Positions 8,509-16,198 of a DNA stretch of 64,000 bases are shown piece after piece. A program made the translations under genes and the position numbers. Under the pieces are notes generated by a model. The model worked only from the letters and a program-made list of their open reading frames with translations, was not told the origin of the DNA and searched no databases. Within the stretch, counting starts at the first letter, position 1, and each line of letters opens with the position of its first letter. Origin of the DNA: Moraxella caprae DSM 19149 (lineage in GTDB: Bacteria > Pseudomonadota > Gammaproteobacteria > Pseudomonadales > Moraxellaceae); NCBI RefSeq assembly GCF_000426885.1, contig NZ_KE384583.1, positions 31,061-95,060 on the forward strand, read 5' to 3'.

Positions 8509-8552
8509 TGGTAGCGAACAAGTTAGCTTGTCTTGGCTAAATACAGCCAAAT

Positions 8553-8583
8553 AAAACGCATAAGCCATGCTTGTGCGTTTTTT
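8553..8583 (+). terminator. Terminator of the MliC-like lipoprotein gene
   Basis: AAAACGCATAAG pairs imperfectly with CTTGTGCGTTTT and is followed by T residues. It lies inside the longer possible reading of the next gene, which argues for that gene starting at 8608. Confidence 0.75.
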
Positions 8584-8607
8584 ATCAATAATAAAAGGCA
8601 ATCCGTC

Positions 8608-9081
8608 ATGAAACCTATCACAAAACCTATCACAAAAAAAGCATTCCTACTCACCGCCCTACCCATGCTCGCACTCACAGGCTGTGCTACAACTGCCACA
8701 TTAAAACAAGCCGACTGCTCGTCCGCCAATTGGGAGCAGGTGGGTCGTGCTGACGGTCTGCGTGGGGCAAGCAGTCAAGAGATATTACGCCATGCCAAAA
8801 CCTGCCAAGGGCTTGCCACGCCTGACCGCGCCTTGTGGGAGCAAGGTCGCCAAGCAGGGTTAAAATCCTACTGCACCATAGACAACGCCTACAACATGGG
8901 GCGAATGGGCTACACCCTACAAGGCGTGTGTGATGTCGGCGACAGCAAGACCCTAGAAGAGCTACACCGTGCCAATATGATGGGCTTAGAGCAACATCAG
9001 ATGAGCGAACGCATGACCCGCATGCATTATGGTTATGGCGGTTGGTATGGCTATCCTTACCGTCCTTATTGGTGGTGGTAG
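8608..9081 (+). CDS. DUF2799 lipoprotein
   Basis: A 157-residue outer-envelope lipoprotein. The ATG at 8608 gives a normal signal peptide ending LTGC; an in-frame ATG at 8533 would run through the preceding terminator and is rejected. The body has the DUF2799 repeats: WEQVGRADGLRG, then HAKTC with DRALWEQGRQAGLKSYC and YNMGRMGYTLQGVC, all rich in conserved Cys, Gly and aromatic residues. The tail is Tyr/Trp-rich (YGYGGWYGYPYRPYWWW). The function of DUF2799 is unknown. It follows the MliC-like lipoprotein gene in the same orientation but behind its own terminator. Confidence 0.8.
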   Translation: MKPITKPITKKAFLLTALPMLALTGCATTATLKQADCSSANWEQVGRADGLRGASSQEILRHAKTCQGLATPDRALWEQGRQAGLKSYCTIDNAYNMGRMGYTLQGVCDVGDSKTLEELHRANMMGLEQHQMSERMTRMHYGYGGWYGYPYRPYWWW

Positions 9082-9290
9082 AGCCAATTTGGGTGATTTT
9101 TAAAATATCAGTCCAATAAGCAGTGTGTGTTACACGCCCTACGGTTGCTCATGATAATAGACTTCTTTCCAAACCCCGATTTTTGTAGATTTTTAAAAAC
9201 TTCAAACCCAGTGTTTATCAGGGTTTATTTTTAGTTTGAAAAGAGATTTAATATAGACAATGTAAAATACCCTTACACCTTTTTATTTGT

Positions 9291-9887
9291 CTATTTTTTC
9301 ATGATAAGCTGGCAGGTATAATTGACGCATTCTGCCTTTAATATGCCATGTTTTTGTAGTAGCTCCGCCCCGACCGATTGCTCTGTCAGCATTTGCTCCA
9401 ACACCGCTTTGCCGTCATCGCCATATAAGGCGGTGGCAAGGGCGTGGGCTTTTTGGGCATGGGCGTGGCTTGCCTGCTTGATGGTATCGCTGTCTTTGGG
9501 GTGAGCGTAGTACCATGCCAGCTCAAAGAGTTTATCCGACTCGATGACATATAGAGGCGGTTCGTGTCCTGATGTATAGCTGTATTTGTCCGCCATAGCC
9601 CCATGAAAATCCAAGGCGTCCGACTTGGTGGCGGTCAGAGCTATCAGCGTTTTGGCACGCTCAAACCTGCCTCGCCCTGTCTCATTGATGGTAGGATTTG
9701 CTTGCCAATTTGCCACGTCATAGACCACTTTTTCATAAACCTTTGGCTCGCCGTCATCTTGCACCACATCCTTGTGCGTGGCAGGACGAAAAAACAACGC
9801 CAATACCACGGTACAGGCGATGATGACCGCCCAAATGATGGGGGTTTTAAAGGATTTTTTGGCAGGAGCAGAATTGGTGTCGGTCAT
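9291..9887 (-). CDS. Hypothetical membrane-anchored protein, 198 residues
   Basis: One transmembrane segment (FKTPIIWAVIIACTVVLALF) lies at about residues 15-35, followed by a hydrophilic domain that would face the periplasm, with AKTLIALTATKSDALDFHG and a C-terminal CVNYTCQLIM that could hold a disulfide. No family is recognised. The ATG at 9887 is preferred to one at 9983 because the extra 32 codons would be encoded by a repeat element (9926-10128). No clear promoter is visible; the repeat now occupies the upstream region. Confidence 0.6.
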   Translation of the reverse strand: MTDTNSAPAKKSFKTPIIWAVIIACTVVLALFFRPATHKDVVQDDGEPKVYEKVVYDVANWQANPTINETGRGRFERAKTLIALTATKSDALDFHGAMADKYSYTSGHEPPLYVIESDKLFELAWYYAHPKDSDTIKQASHAHAQKAHALATALYGDDGKAVLEQMLTEQSVGAELLQKHGILKAECVNYTCQLIMKK

Positions 9888-9925
9888 GGCTGATATAAAT
9901 GGTAAAATGGCTTGTGTTAATGATA

Positions 9926-10128
9926 GGGCGTGCCTGCCTTTGGTATTTGCAATGAAAAATAGGGGAAATCGCCCGTTTTTCAAGGAAAAGTCCGCAGTTG
10001 ATATTGCAATATCAACAAGGATTTTGACGAAGAAAAACCAGATTTAGCCATTTTTCATGCAAAAATGGATTGAAATCATCAAATCTTTGTCATATCCTAT
10101 AACAATGTTATCAATGGCAGGCACGCCC
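9926..10128 (+). mobile_element. MITE-like element, copy A (complete, TA-flanked)
   Basis: 203 bp bounded by perfect 13-bp inverted repeats GGGCGTGCCTGCC / GGCAGGCACGCCC. The dinucleotide TA flanks both ends, as expected for a TA target duplication of the IS630/Tc1-mariner type. There is no transposase gene. Internal blocks such as AATCGCCCGTTTTTCAAGG and TTTAGCCATTTTTCATGC recur at 43201-43402, and related parts at 20375-20497 and about 53650-53801. Confidence 0.85.
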
Positions 10129-10206
10129 TACATATATGGGAAAATAATGGCAGTTATTGTAGCCGTTTTTGGGTCATTTTAACAGTTTTTATTTTGGTAG
10201 TAGTCT

Positions 10207-10317
10207 AAAAAGTATGCCAAACTAGGTTTTCCGTTCGCCCTGAGCCTGCCTACGGGTAGGAAAACCGTTAGGTTTCCCAAGCTCGCCACGAACAGTTTTC
10301 TTTGTAGCATACTTTTT
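10207..10317. repeat. Palindromic repeat family R1, copy 1
   Basis: 111 bp bounded by perfect 11-bp inverted ends AAAAAGTATGC / GCATACTTTTT, with an internal TTTTCCGTTCGCCCTGAGCC block and a CCACGAACAGTTTTC block facing it. It resembles copies at 20256-20366, 29551-29674 and 29734-29819. It sits just upstream of aroE and can form a long hairpin in RNA. Confidence 0.75.
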
Positions 10318-10355
10318 GAACCAGAGCCTTTATTTTAAATTCATCAGGACAATGT

Positions 10356-11147
10356 ATGCACCACTTTATCGTCATCGGCAACCCAATTAGCCACTCTAAA
10401 AGCCCTGCCATTCATACCGCCTTTGCTCGCTCTGTGGGGCTTGACATCAGCTACAACCGCCAATTTTGCCCTGATGATTTTGGCAGTTTTAAGGCGGTCA
10501 TCGAAGCGTTTTTTCATGGCGGGGGCGTAGGGGCGAATGTAACCTTGCCCTTTAAAGAAATGGCGTTTGACATCTGCCAAGAAGTCGGCACATTAAGCGA
10601 ATACGCCAAAAACGCAGGGGCGGCAAACACACTTGCCATAAAAGACGGTAAGCTCTATGGCGATAACACGGACGGTCGGGGGCTGGTGGCGGATTTGGTG
10701 GGGCGTGGCGTGGATTTGAACGGTAAAAAAGTCGCCATACTCGGGGCAGGTGGGGCAACTCGGGGAGCGATTTTACCGCTTATCCAAAGTAGTGCGGTGG
10801 TGTCGGTGTTTAATCGCACACTTACCAAAGCCCAAATACTCGCCCAAGATTTTGCCAAGCAGGGCATTATTATCAACGCCCACGGCTTAGACGAGCTGAC
10901 AGGACATTTTGATGTCATCATCAATGCCACGTCCGCCACGACCACAGGGCAAAGTCTGGATTTGGGTGGTGTGTCGGCTGATGTGGCGTATGACATGATG
11001 TATGGCAAACCGTCTGCTTTTTTGGAGCATTTTAACACCGCCAAACAGATAGATGGCATGGGCATGCTTATCAATCAAGCTCGCTTATCCTTTGAGCTGT
11101 GGACAGGTCGGGCGGTGGATTTGGATAAGGTGGTGCTAGATTTATAA
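10356..11147 (+). CDS. aroE: Shikimate dehydrogenase
   Basis: AroE reduces 3-dehydroshikimate to shikimate with NADPH, the fourth step toward chorismate and aromatic amino acids. The 263 residues are of normal length. Shikimate-binding GNPISHSKSPAIH is at residues 8-20, the catalytic lysine is in NVTLPFKEMAF near 67, and the catalytic aspartate is in GDNTDGRG near 107. The Rossmann glycine motif is GAGGATRG, followed by FNRTL, an arginine typical of NADP specificity. It is a single gene behind a palindromic repeat. Confidence 0.96.
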   Translation: MHHFIVIGNPISHSKSPAIHTAFARSVGLDISYNRQFCPDDFGSFKAVIEAFFHGGGVGANVTLPFKEMAFDICQEVGTLSEYAKNAGAANTLAIKDGKLYGDNTDGRGLVADLVGRGVDLNGKKVAILGAGGATRGAILPLIQSSAVVSVFNRTLTKAQILAQDFAKQGIIINAHGLDELTGHFDVIINATSATTTGQSLDLGGVSADVAYDMMYGKPSAFLEHFNTAKQIDGMGMLINQARLSFELWTGRAVDLDKVVLDL

Positions 11148-11295
11148 TTTATTTTTATAAAAATAATAAAAATGTATGAAAAATAGTTATTTTTAACACA
11201 AAACCCCTAGTATAAATCACAAAATAAGGTATAGTAAGGAAATGATGTTTTCACACATTTCCCCTATCTTATTTTTATCACAAAGGAGCTGTCTT

Positions 11296-13116
11296 ATGCT
11301 AACGTACAAAGCCCCCCTACGGGACATCAAATTTCTCATCAATGAAGTCTTTGATTATCCAAGCCACTACAAAACCTTTGAGCATGGCAAAAATGCCGAC
11401 AGCGAAACGGTTAGCATGATTTTAGAAGGCTTTGCCGACTTAGCCGAAAACGTCATCGCCCCCCTGTATCAGTCAGGCGATGCCGAAGGTTGTCATTTTA
11501 AGGACGGCGAGGTTACCACGCCCCAAGGCTTTAAAGAAGCGTACGAGCAGTTCGCCCAAGGGGGCTGGCAAGGCATTGCCTACCCTGAACAGTATGGCGG
11601 TATAGCTCTGCCAATGTCGCTTAATCTCATCAAATCAGAGATGCTTGGCACCGCCAACTGGTCATTTGCCATGTATCCAGGGCTATCGCTTGGGGCGGTC
11701 AATACCATTTTGGAGTACGGCACGACCGAGCAAAAAGACCTATACCTACCTAAGCTCGTTACTGGCGAGTGGTCTGGCACCATGTGTCTGACCGAAGCCC
11801 AGTGCGGTACCGACCTAAACCAAATGAAAACATCCGCCAAGCCTAACAATGACGGCACTTATGCCATTAACGGCTCTAAGATTTTCATCAGTGCTGGCGA
11901 ACATGACCTAACCGAGAACATCGTACATATCGTACTGGCACGCCTGCCTGATGCCCCTACTGGCACCAAGGGCATTTCACTATTTATCGTGCCAAAATTC
12001 CTGCCTGACAATGACGGCAACATGGGCGAGCGTAATGGCGTGAGCTGTGGCTCTATCGAACACAAAATGGGTATTAGTGCGTCCGCCACGTGCGTGATTA
12101 ACTTTGACAACGCCACAGGGTTTTTGATTGGTGATCCAAACAAAGGGCTAAAAGCGATGTTCACCTACATGAACACCGCCCGTGTCGGCACTGGCATTCA
12201 AGGCTTGGCTCACATGGAGCTTGCTTTCCAAAACTCACTGCCCTATGCCAAAGAACGCCGTTCTATGCGTGCCTTGTCTGGCACCAAAGAGCCTGACAAA
12301 CCAGCTGATGCCATTCACTATCACGCCGATGTCCGCCGTATGCTATTGACCCAAAAGGCATTTACCGAAGGGGCAAGAAGCATGATTTATCATGTTGGGC
12401 GTTATTCGGACAAACTGGCGGATGCGACCGTGCGTGGCGACAAAAAAGAGATTGAGCGTTGGGAAGACAAAATGGGCTTTTTCACGCCTGTACTAAAAGG
12501 CTTTTTGACCGAAATCGCCCAAGAGTCTGTGAAAAACGGCTTGCAAATCTTTGGCGGTCATGGCTACATCAAAGAATGGGGCATGGAACAAATCGCCCGT
12601 GATGCTCGTATCAGCACGCTGTACGAAGGCACGACAGGCGTACAAGCCCTAGACTTGCTCGGTCGCAAGGTACTGCTACAAGGCGGTGGTAAAGTGGTGC
12701 GTGATTATACCGCCAGTATCATGAAGTGGTGTGGCGACTATGCTCTGGATAAAGACATGCGTAAATACGTCTGGGCATTGACCAAACTGTGTGCCGAATG
12801 GAACGCCTTGACCTTACGCCTTGCCATTACCGCCAAACGCAAAAACCGTGAGATTATCTCGGCAGCGTCCGAAGACTATCTCATGTACTCAGGCTATGTG
12901 ATGATGGCGTACCACTGGGCAAGAATGGCGGTGATTGCCTTTGATAAGATGAAAAATGGCGGTGAACAACCCCGTGAGTTCTACCTTGCCAAAACCCAAA
13001 CGGCAGAGTTTTACTTTGATAAAATCCTACCACGCACGAGTGGGCTTGCCGACAGCATGACCGCCCCAAGTGAAGTGATGACCGACATGGACATTGAGCA
13101 TTTTATCATTGATTAA
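11296..13116 (+). CDS. Acyl-CoA dehydrogenase family protein (large, DmdC/FadE-like)
   Basis: A 606-residue flavoprotein that would oxidise an acyl-CoA thioester to the trans-2-enoyl-CoA. It has the acyl-CoA dehydrogenase core (YPEQYGGIALP; CLTEAQCGTDLNQMKTSA; SGTKEP linker; GLQIFGGHGYIKEWGMEQIARDARI) and the LYEGTTGVQALDL segment that carries the usual catalytic glutamate. An extra C-terminal domain after about 480 places it in the larger subfamily that includes 3-methylmercaptopropionyl-CoA dehydrogenases. The ATG at 11296 is chosen for its AAAGGAGCT ribosome site; 11242 is the longer alternative. Chain specificity is not deducible. Confidence 0.88.
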   Translation: MLTYKAPLRDIKFLINEVFDYPSHYKTFEHGKNADSETVSMILEGFADLAENVIAPLYQSGDAEGCHFKDGEVTTPQGFKEAYEQFAQGGWQGIAYPEQYGGIALPMSLNLIKSEMLGTANWSFAMYPGLSLGAVNTILEYGTTEQKDLYLPKLVTGEWSGTMCLTEAQCGTDLNQMKTSAKPNNDGTYAINGSKIFISAGEHDLTENIVHIVLARLPDAPTGTKGISLFIVPKFLPDNDGNMGERNGVSCGSIEHKMGISASATCVINFDNATGFLIGDPNKGLKAMFTYMNTARVGTGIQGLAHMELAFQNSLPYAKERRSMRALSGTKEPDKPADAIHYHADVRRMLLTQKAFTEGARSMIYHVGRYSDKLADATVRGDKKEIERWEDKMGFFTPVLKGFLTEIAQESVKNGLQIFGGHGYIKEWGMEQIARDARISTLYEGTTGVQALDLLGRKVLLQGGGKVVRDYTASIMKWCGDYALDKDMRKYVWALTKLCAEWNALTLRLAITAKRKNREIISAASEDYLMYSGYVMMAYHWARMAVIAFDKMKNGGEQPREFYLAKTQTAEFYFDKILPRTSGLADSMTAPSEVMTDMDIEHFIID

Positions 13117-13136
13117 TTATTGGCTTACAAATCATC

Positions 13137-13166
13137 AAAAACCACTCATCAATTTGGGTGGTTTTT
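13137..13166 (+). terminator. Terminator of the acyl-CoA dehydrogenase gene
   Basis: Stem AAAAACCAC / GTGGTTTTT around TCATCAATTTGG, followed by TG and a T run. Confidence 0.85.
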
Positions 13167-13313
13167 GTTTGGCTTGGGCGTGATAAATTTTTATAAAATA
13201 CAAATAAATGTTATCAATATTCAATACGCCCTTATCAATCACGATTTACACAAATATTCATGACATTTTGTGGTAAAATTTGCCTTTTGCAAATCTTTTA
13301 AATAAACGACACC

Positions 13314-14222
13314 ATGACCGACATCAACCCATTACACCCCAACCCACAAGCTCCAACCGCCCTAAACCCCAAGCCCAACGACATCATACCGCCAAAATCC
13401 GCCCACCTTGCCAAACATGGCGACAAGCGTATCCTAAGGGTGGTATCTATCAATGTCAATGGACTAAGAGCGTCCGAGAAAAAGGGCTTATTTGACTTTA
13501 TCATCAACTCAGACGCAGACGTGATATGTATGCAGGAAACACGGATAACCCATGAACAATGGACGGATAAATTTAAGCCTGTGGGTTATCATACTCATCT
13601 ATTCCCTGCCGAGCGAGCGGGATATGCAGGGGTGGCGATTTATAGTAAATTGCCCTTTGTCCCAACGGACGGGCTGGGCTTTGACATTGCCGACACGCAA
13701 GGGCGGTTTACCTGTGGGCAGTTTGACCTAAGTGAATGGGGACTAGATACGCCTATACACATTGCGTCTTTGTATTTGCCGTCTGGCTCGTCAGGCGATG
13801 ACGCTCAGGCTCGTAAAGATGAGTTTTTGGAAAAATATAAAGCCATTTTAAAACGCTGGCGAGACGAGAACAAATCCATCATCGTCTGCGGTGATTATAA
13901 CATTGTGCATAAACGCATTGACATCAAAAACTGGTCGGGCAACCAAAAAGCGTCTGGCTGTCTGCCCCACGAGCGGGCGTGGCTTGACCATATTTATGAT
14001 GATTTGGGTTATGTGGATACGTTTCGGCTGGTGCGGTTTGACAGCGACATTTATTCGTGGTGGAGCAATCGTGGGCAGGCTCGTGCCAAGAATGTCGGCT
14101 GGCGGATAGATTATCACGCTTGCTCGCCCGACTGGAAGGCTCGCACAGTAGGGGCGTGGGTTTATCGTGATGAATGGTATTCTGACCACGCCCCTGTGGT
14201 GATTGATTATGTGATTGGTTGA
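13314..14222 (+). CDS. xthA: Exodeoxyribonuclease III / AP endonuclease
   Basis: A Mg2+-dependent AP endonuclease and 3'-phosphodiesterase for base-excision repair. After a 40-residue Pro/Asn/Lys-rich N-terminal extension, the catalytic domain begins with LRVVSINVNGLRASEKKG, then the metal glutamate in MQETRI, the YLPSGSSGDDAQ loop, the catalytic GDYNIVHKRIDIKN and WSNRG segments, and the terminal SDHAPV Asp-His pair. The 302 residues exceed E. coli XthA (268), mostly by the extension. No later ATG precedes the nuclease domain, so either the extension is real or a non-ATG start is used. Confidence 0.93.
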   Translation: MTDINPLHPNPQAPTALNPKPNDIIPPKSAHLAKHGDKRILRVVSINVNGLRASEKKGLFDFIINSDADVICMQETRITHEQWTDKFKPVGYHTHLFPAERAGYAGVAIYSKLPFVPTDGLGFDIADTQGRFTCGQFDLSEWGLDTPIHIASLYLPSGSSGDDAQARKDEFLEKYKAILKRWRDENKSIIVCGDYNIVHKRIDIKNWSGNQKASGCLPHERAWLDHIYDDLGYVDTFRLVRFDSDIYSWWSNRGQARAKNVGWRIDYHACSPDWKARTVGAWVYRDEWYSDHAPVVIDYVIG

Positions 14223-14239
14223 TATTGGGTTAAAAAGTT

Positions 14240-14262
14240 GGGCGATTTTTTCGCCCTTATTT
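14240..14262. terminator. Bidirectional terminator between xthA and the FKBP gene
   Basis: GGGCGA / TCGCCC hairpin with a T4 loop. T-rich sequence follows on both strands, so it can serve both converging genes. Confidence 0.7.
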
Positions 14263-14916
14263 TACTTCCAATAATTTGATTTTAAAAATCAAAGTCTCCC
14301 CACCCTCAAACAATGGCGTCCCCATTTCTGCATACGCCAAATGGTCAGGGATATACAGCTCAATTTCGCCACCTGCTCCAATATATTGTAAACCTTCATT
14401 AAATCCTTGAATTAAATCTTTGCCAATCCGTGCCTCAAATGGAGGGCGACCATAAGAACTATCAAACTCTTTGCCGTCTATCGTCCACCCTTGATAGTGG
14501 AGTGCAACCTGCGAATTTGGCTTTGGTTTTTTGCCTGTGCCTTGTTTGATGATTTTGTATTGTAAGCCTGATTTTGTGGTGATGATGCCTGACTTTTTGG
14601 CGTTTTCGGCTAAAAATTGCGTGCCTTTGGTGCGATTTTCTGCAATTTTTTCAATCCGTTCATGCTGTCTTTGCTGTTCAATATTTGCCATTGCCAGCAA
14701 AAATTCTTCATCAGAATAACGGCTTGGATTGCCTGCCAAAGCATCTTCTACTGCTTGCTTGATTGCGTCAGGATAATTTTTTAGCTCATCTGACGTGGCG
14801 ATGTCTTTTAAATATTCATAAACCGCTCGGTAGGTATAGATTTCGCCGTCCATAGGTTTGGCATAACTTGGGCTGGCAAACAAACATAATGCTAAGGCTA
14901 AAATTTTATATTTCAT
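14257..14916 (-). CDS. Secreted FKBP-type peptidyl-prolyl isomerase
   Basis: A 219-residue periplasmic folding factor resembling FkpA/Mip. It has a signal peptide ending SPSYA, then a helical FKBP_N dimerisation domain to about residue 105 (with EFLLAMANIEQQ and NRTKGTQFLAEN). The C-terminal FKBP domain shows SGLQYKIIKQGTGKKP, VALHYQGWTIDGKEFDSS, a FEARIGKDLIQGFNEGL core and the final LIFKIKLLEVK. The start at 14916 follows GGAGGTGAC and gives a clean signal peptide; an ATG five codons earlier is less likely. Proline isomerisation of envelope proteins is the expected role. Confidence 0.92.
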   Translation of the reverse strand: MKYKILALALCLFASPSYAKPMDGEIYTYRAVYEYLKDIATSDELKNYPDAIKQAVEDALAGNPSRYSDEEFLLAMANIEQQRQHERIEKIAENRTKGTQFLAENAKKSGIITTKSGLQYKIIKQGTGKKPKPNSQVALHYQGWTIDGKEFDSSYGRPPFEARIGKDLIQGFNEGLQYIGAGGEIELYIPDHLAYAEMGTPLFEGGETLIFKIKLLEVK

Positions 14917-15020
14917 GTCACCTCCTAACATATGGATTTGATTGGCTTTTTATAAACAGAGTTTGGGGTTTATTGTTGATAAACCGCCATTTTAACTCTT
15001 TGCACATTCACGCTTTTTTA

Positions 15021-16187
15021 TCATCGCTCGCCCAGACCCTCGGACAATGTCTTGGTAATCGGTTTGGTCAGATAGGATAATACCGTCCGCTCCATTGCCT
15101 TGATGTCTACACTGGCGGTCATACCCGGCTTGATGACAATCTCATCTTCACGAGCCGCCACCTGAGCCCCTGCAATACGAATCTGCACCCGATAATAGGG
15201 CTTATCTCCTTGCGGGGTTTTCTCCATGAGCGTGTCTGGGCTGATGTAGATGACCTCGCCATTCATCGCCCCAAAGATAGAATAATCATAAGCGTCCAGT
15301 TTGACACTGGCGGTCTGACCTTCTTTGACATAGGCGATGTCCACAGGCTGAACCTTTGCCTCCACAATCAAATCACTACTGGTCGGAAGCAGTTGCATGA
15401 TCGTATCGCCCGGTCGCACCACCCCGCCAATGGTCGTAACAGCGATGTTATTCACCTTGCCATCCACAGGAGCAAATAGCCGTTTTTCTTCTAATACTTG
15501 CGTGCGGTCTCTGAGCTGTTCGCTCTCAGATTCTAGCTCTTCTTGGGCTTTGGTAAGCTCGGTTTGGGCATCTTCAAAGTATTTATTGCGTTTGTTGGTA
15601 ATCTGCGCCTCGATGTCTGCCACTTGACGGCGAAGTCTGATCACGTCCGCCTGACTGACGTCGCCATGAGCCAATAGCGGTTCGTTCATGGCAAGCTCTC
15701 GCTTGGCAAGGTCAAGCATTTTTTGTAATGACGCCACATCTTGGGTGATGGCTTGGCGGCGACGGTTGTATAGCTCGGTTTGGTTTTGGACGTACTCGGT
15801 GTACTTTTGCACTTCTTCTGGGAAATTTAGTGGGCGGTCAAAAATCTCCGCCTCCAAACGTGCCACTCTCGCACGCAGGGCTGCCGCTTTGGTTGCTGAG
15901 TTATCCAATGCCGCCTTAGCACGCTCTTCTTCTAATATCGCCAATAGGTCGCCTTTTTTGACATCATCGCCCTCTTTGACCAGCAGTTCTGACAAAATAC
16001 CATTGTCCGCCGCCTGAATCTCTTGGGTGCGGTCAGATGCGATGACAGTCGCCTGAGCTCTGGTCACTTGGTCGATTTTAGCAAATGATGCCCATGTAAT
16101 AAGCACAATGATGGTCACCAGTGCCACCCAAATAATCGCACTGGGCTTACTGCGTGATTTGGCTTTTTGATAGTTTTTTTGACTCAC
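15021..16187 (-). CDS. Type I secretion membrane-fusion protein (HlyD/LapC-like)
   Basis: A 388-residue periplasmic adaptor linking the ABC exporter to the TolC-like channel. There is one N-terminal transmembrane helix (AIIWVALVTIIVLITWASFA), a lipoyl/barrel-sandwich half (GILSELLVKEGDDVKKGDLL), a long coiled coil at about 90-230 (RVARLEAEIFDRPLNFPEEV onward to EELESESEQLRD), then LFAPVDGKVNNIAV and the C-terminal beta domain ending with VIKPGMTASVDI. It starts 11 bases after the ABC gene stop. It is the last gene of the tolC-like/ABC/hlyD-like unit. Confidence 0.9.
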   Translation of the reverse strand: MSQKNYQKAKSRSKPSAIIWVALVTIIVLITWASFAKIDQVTRAQATVIASDRTQEIQAADNGILSELLVKEGDDVKKGDLLAILEEERAKAALDNSATKAAALRARVARLEAEIFDRPLNFPEEVQKYTEYVQNQTELYNRRRQAITQDVASLQKMLDLAKRELAMNEPLLAHGDVSQADVIRLRRQVADIEAQITNKRNKYFEDAQTELTKAQEELESESEQLRDRTQVLEEKRLFAPVDGKVNNIAVTTIGGVVRPGDTIMQLLPTSSDLIVEAKVQPVDIAYVKEGQTASVKLDAYDYSIFGAMNGEVIYISPDTLMEKTPQGDKPYYRVQIRIAGAQVAAREDEIVIKPGMTASVDIKAMERTVLSYLTKPITKTLSEGLGER

Positions 16188-16198
16188 AGTATCTCCCT

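Noticed and set aside
9926-9983. N-terminal extension of the 9291-9887 gene
   Set aside because: It would be encoded by the MITE copy A and has no family features; the ATG at 9887 gives a normal membrane-anchored start.
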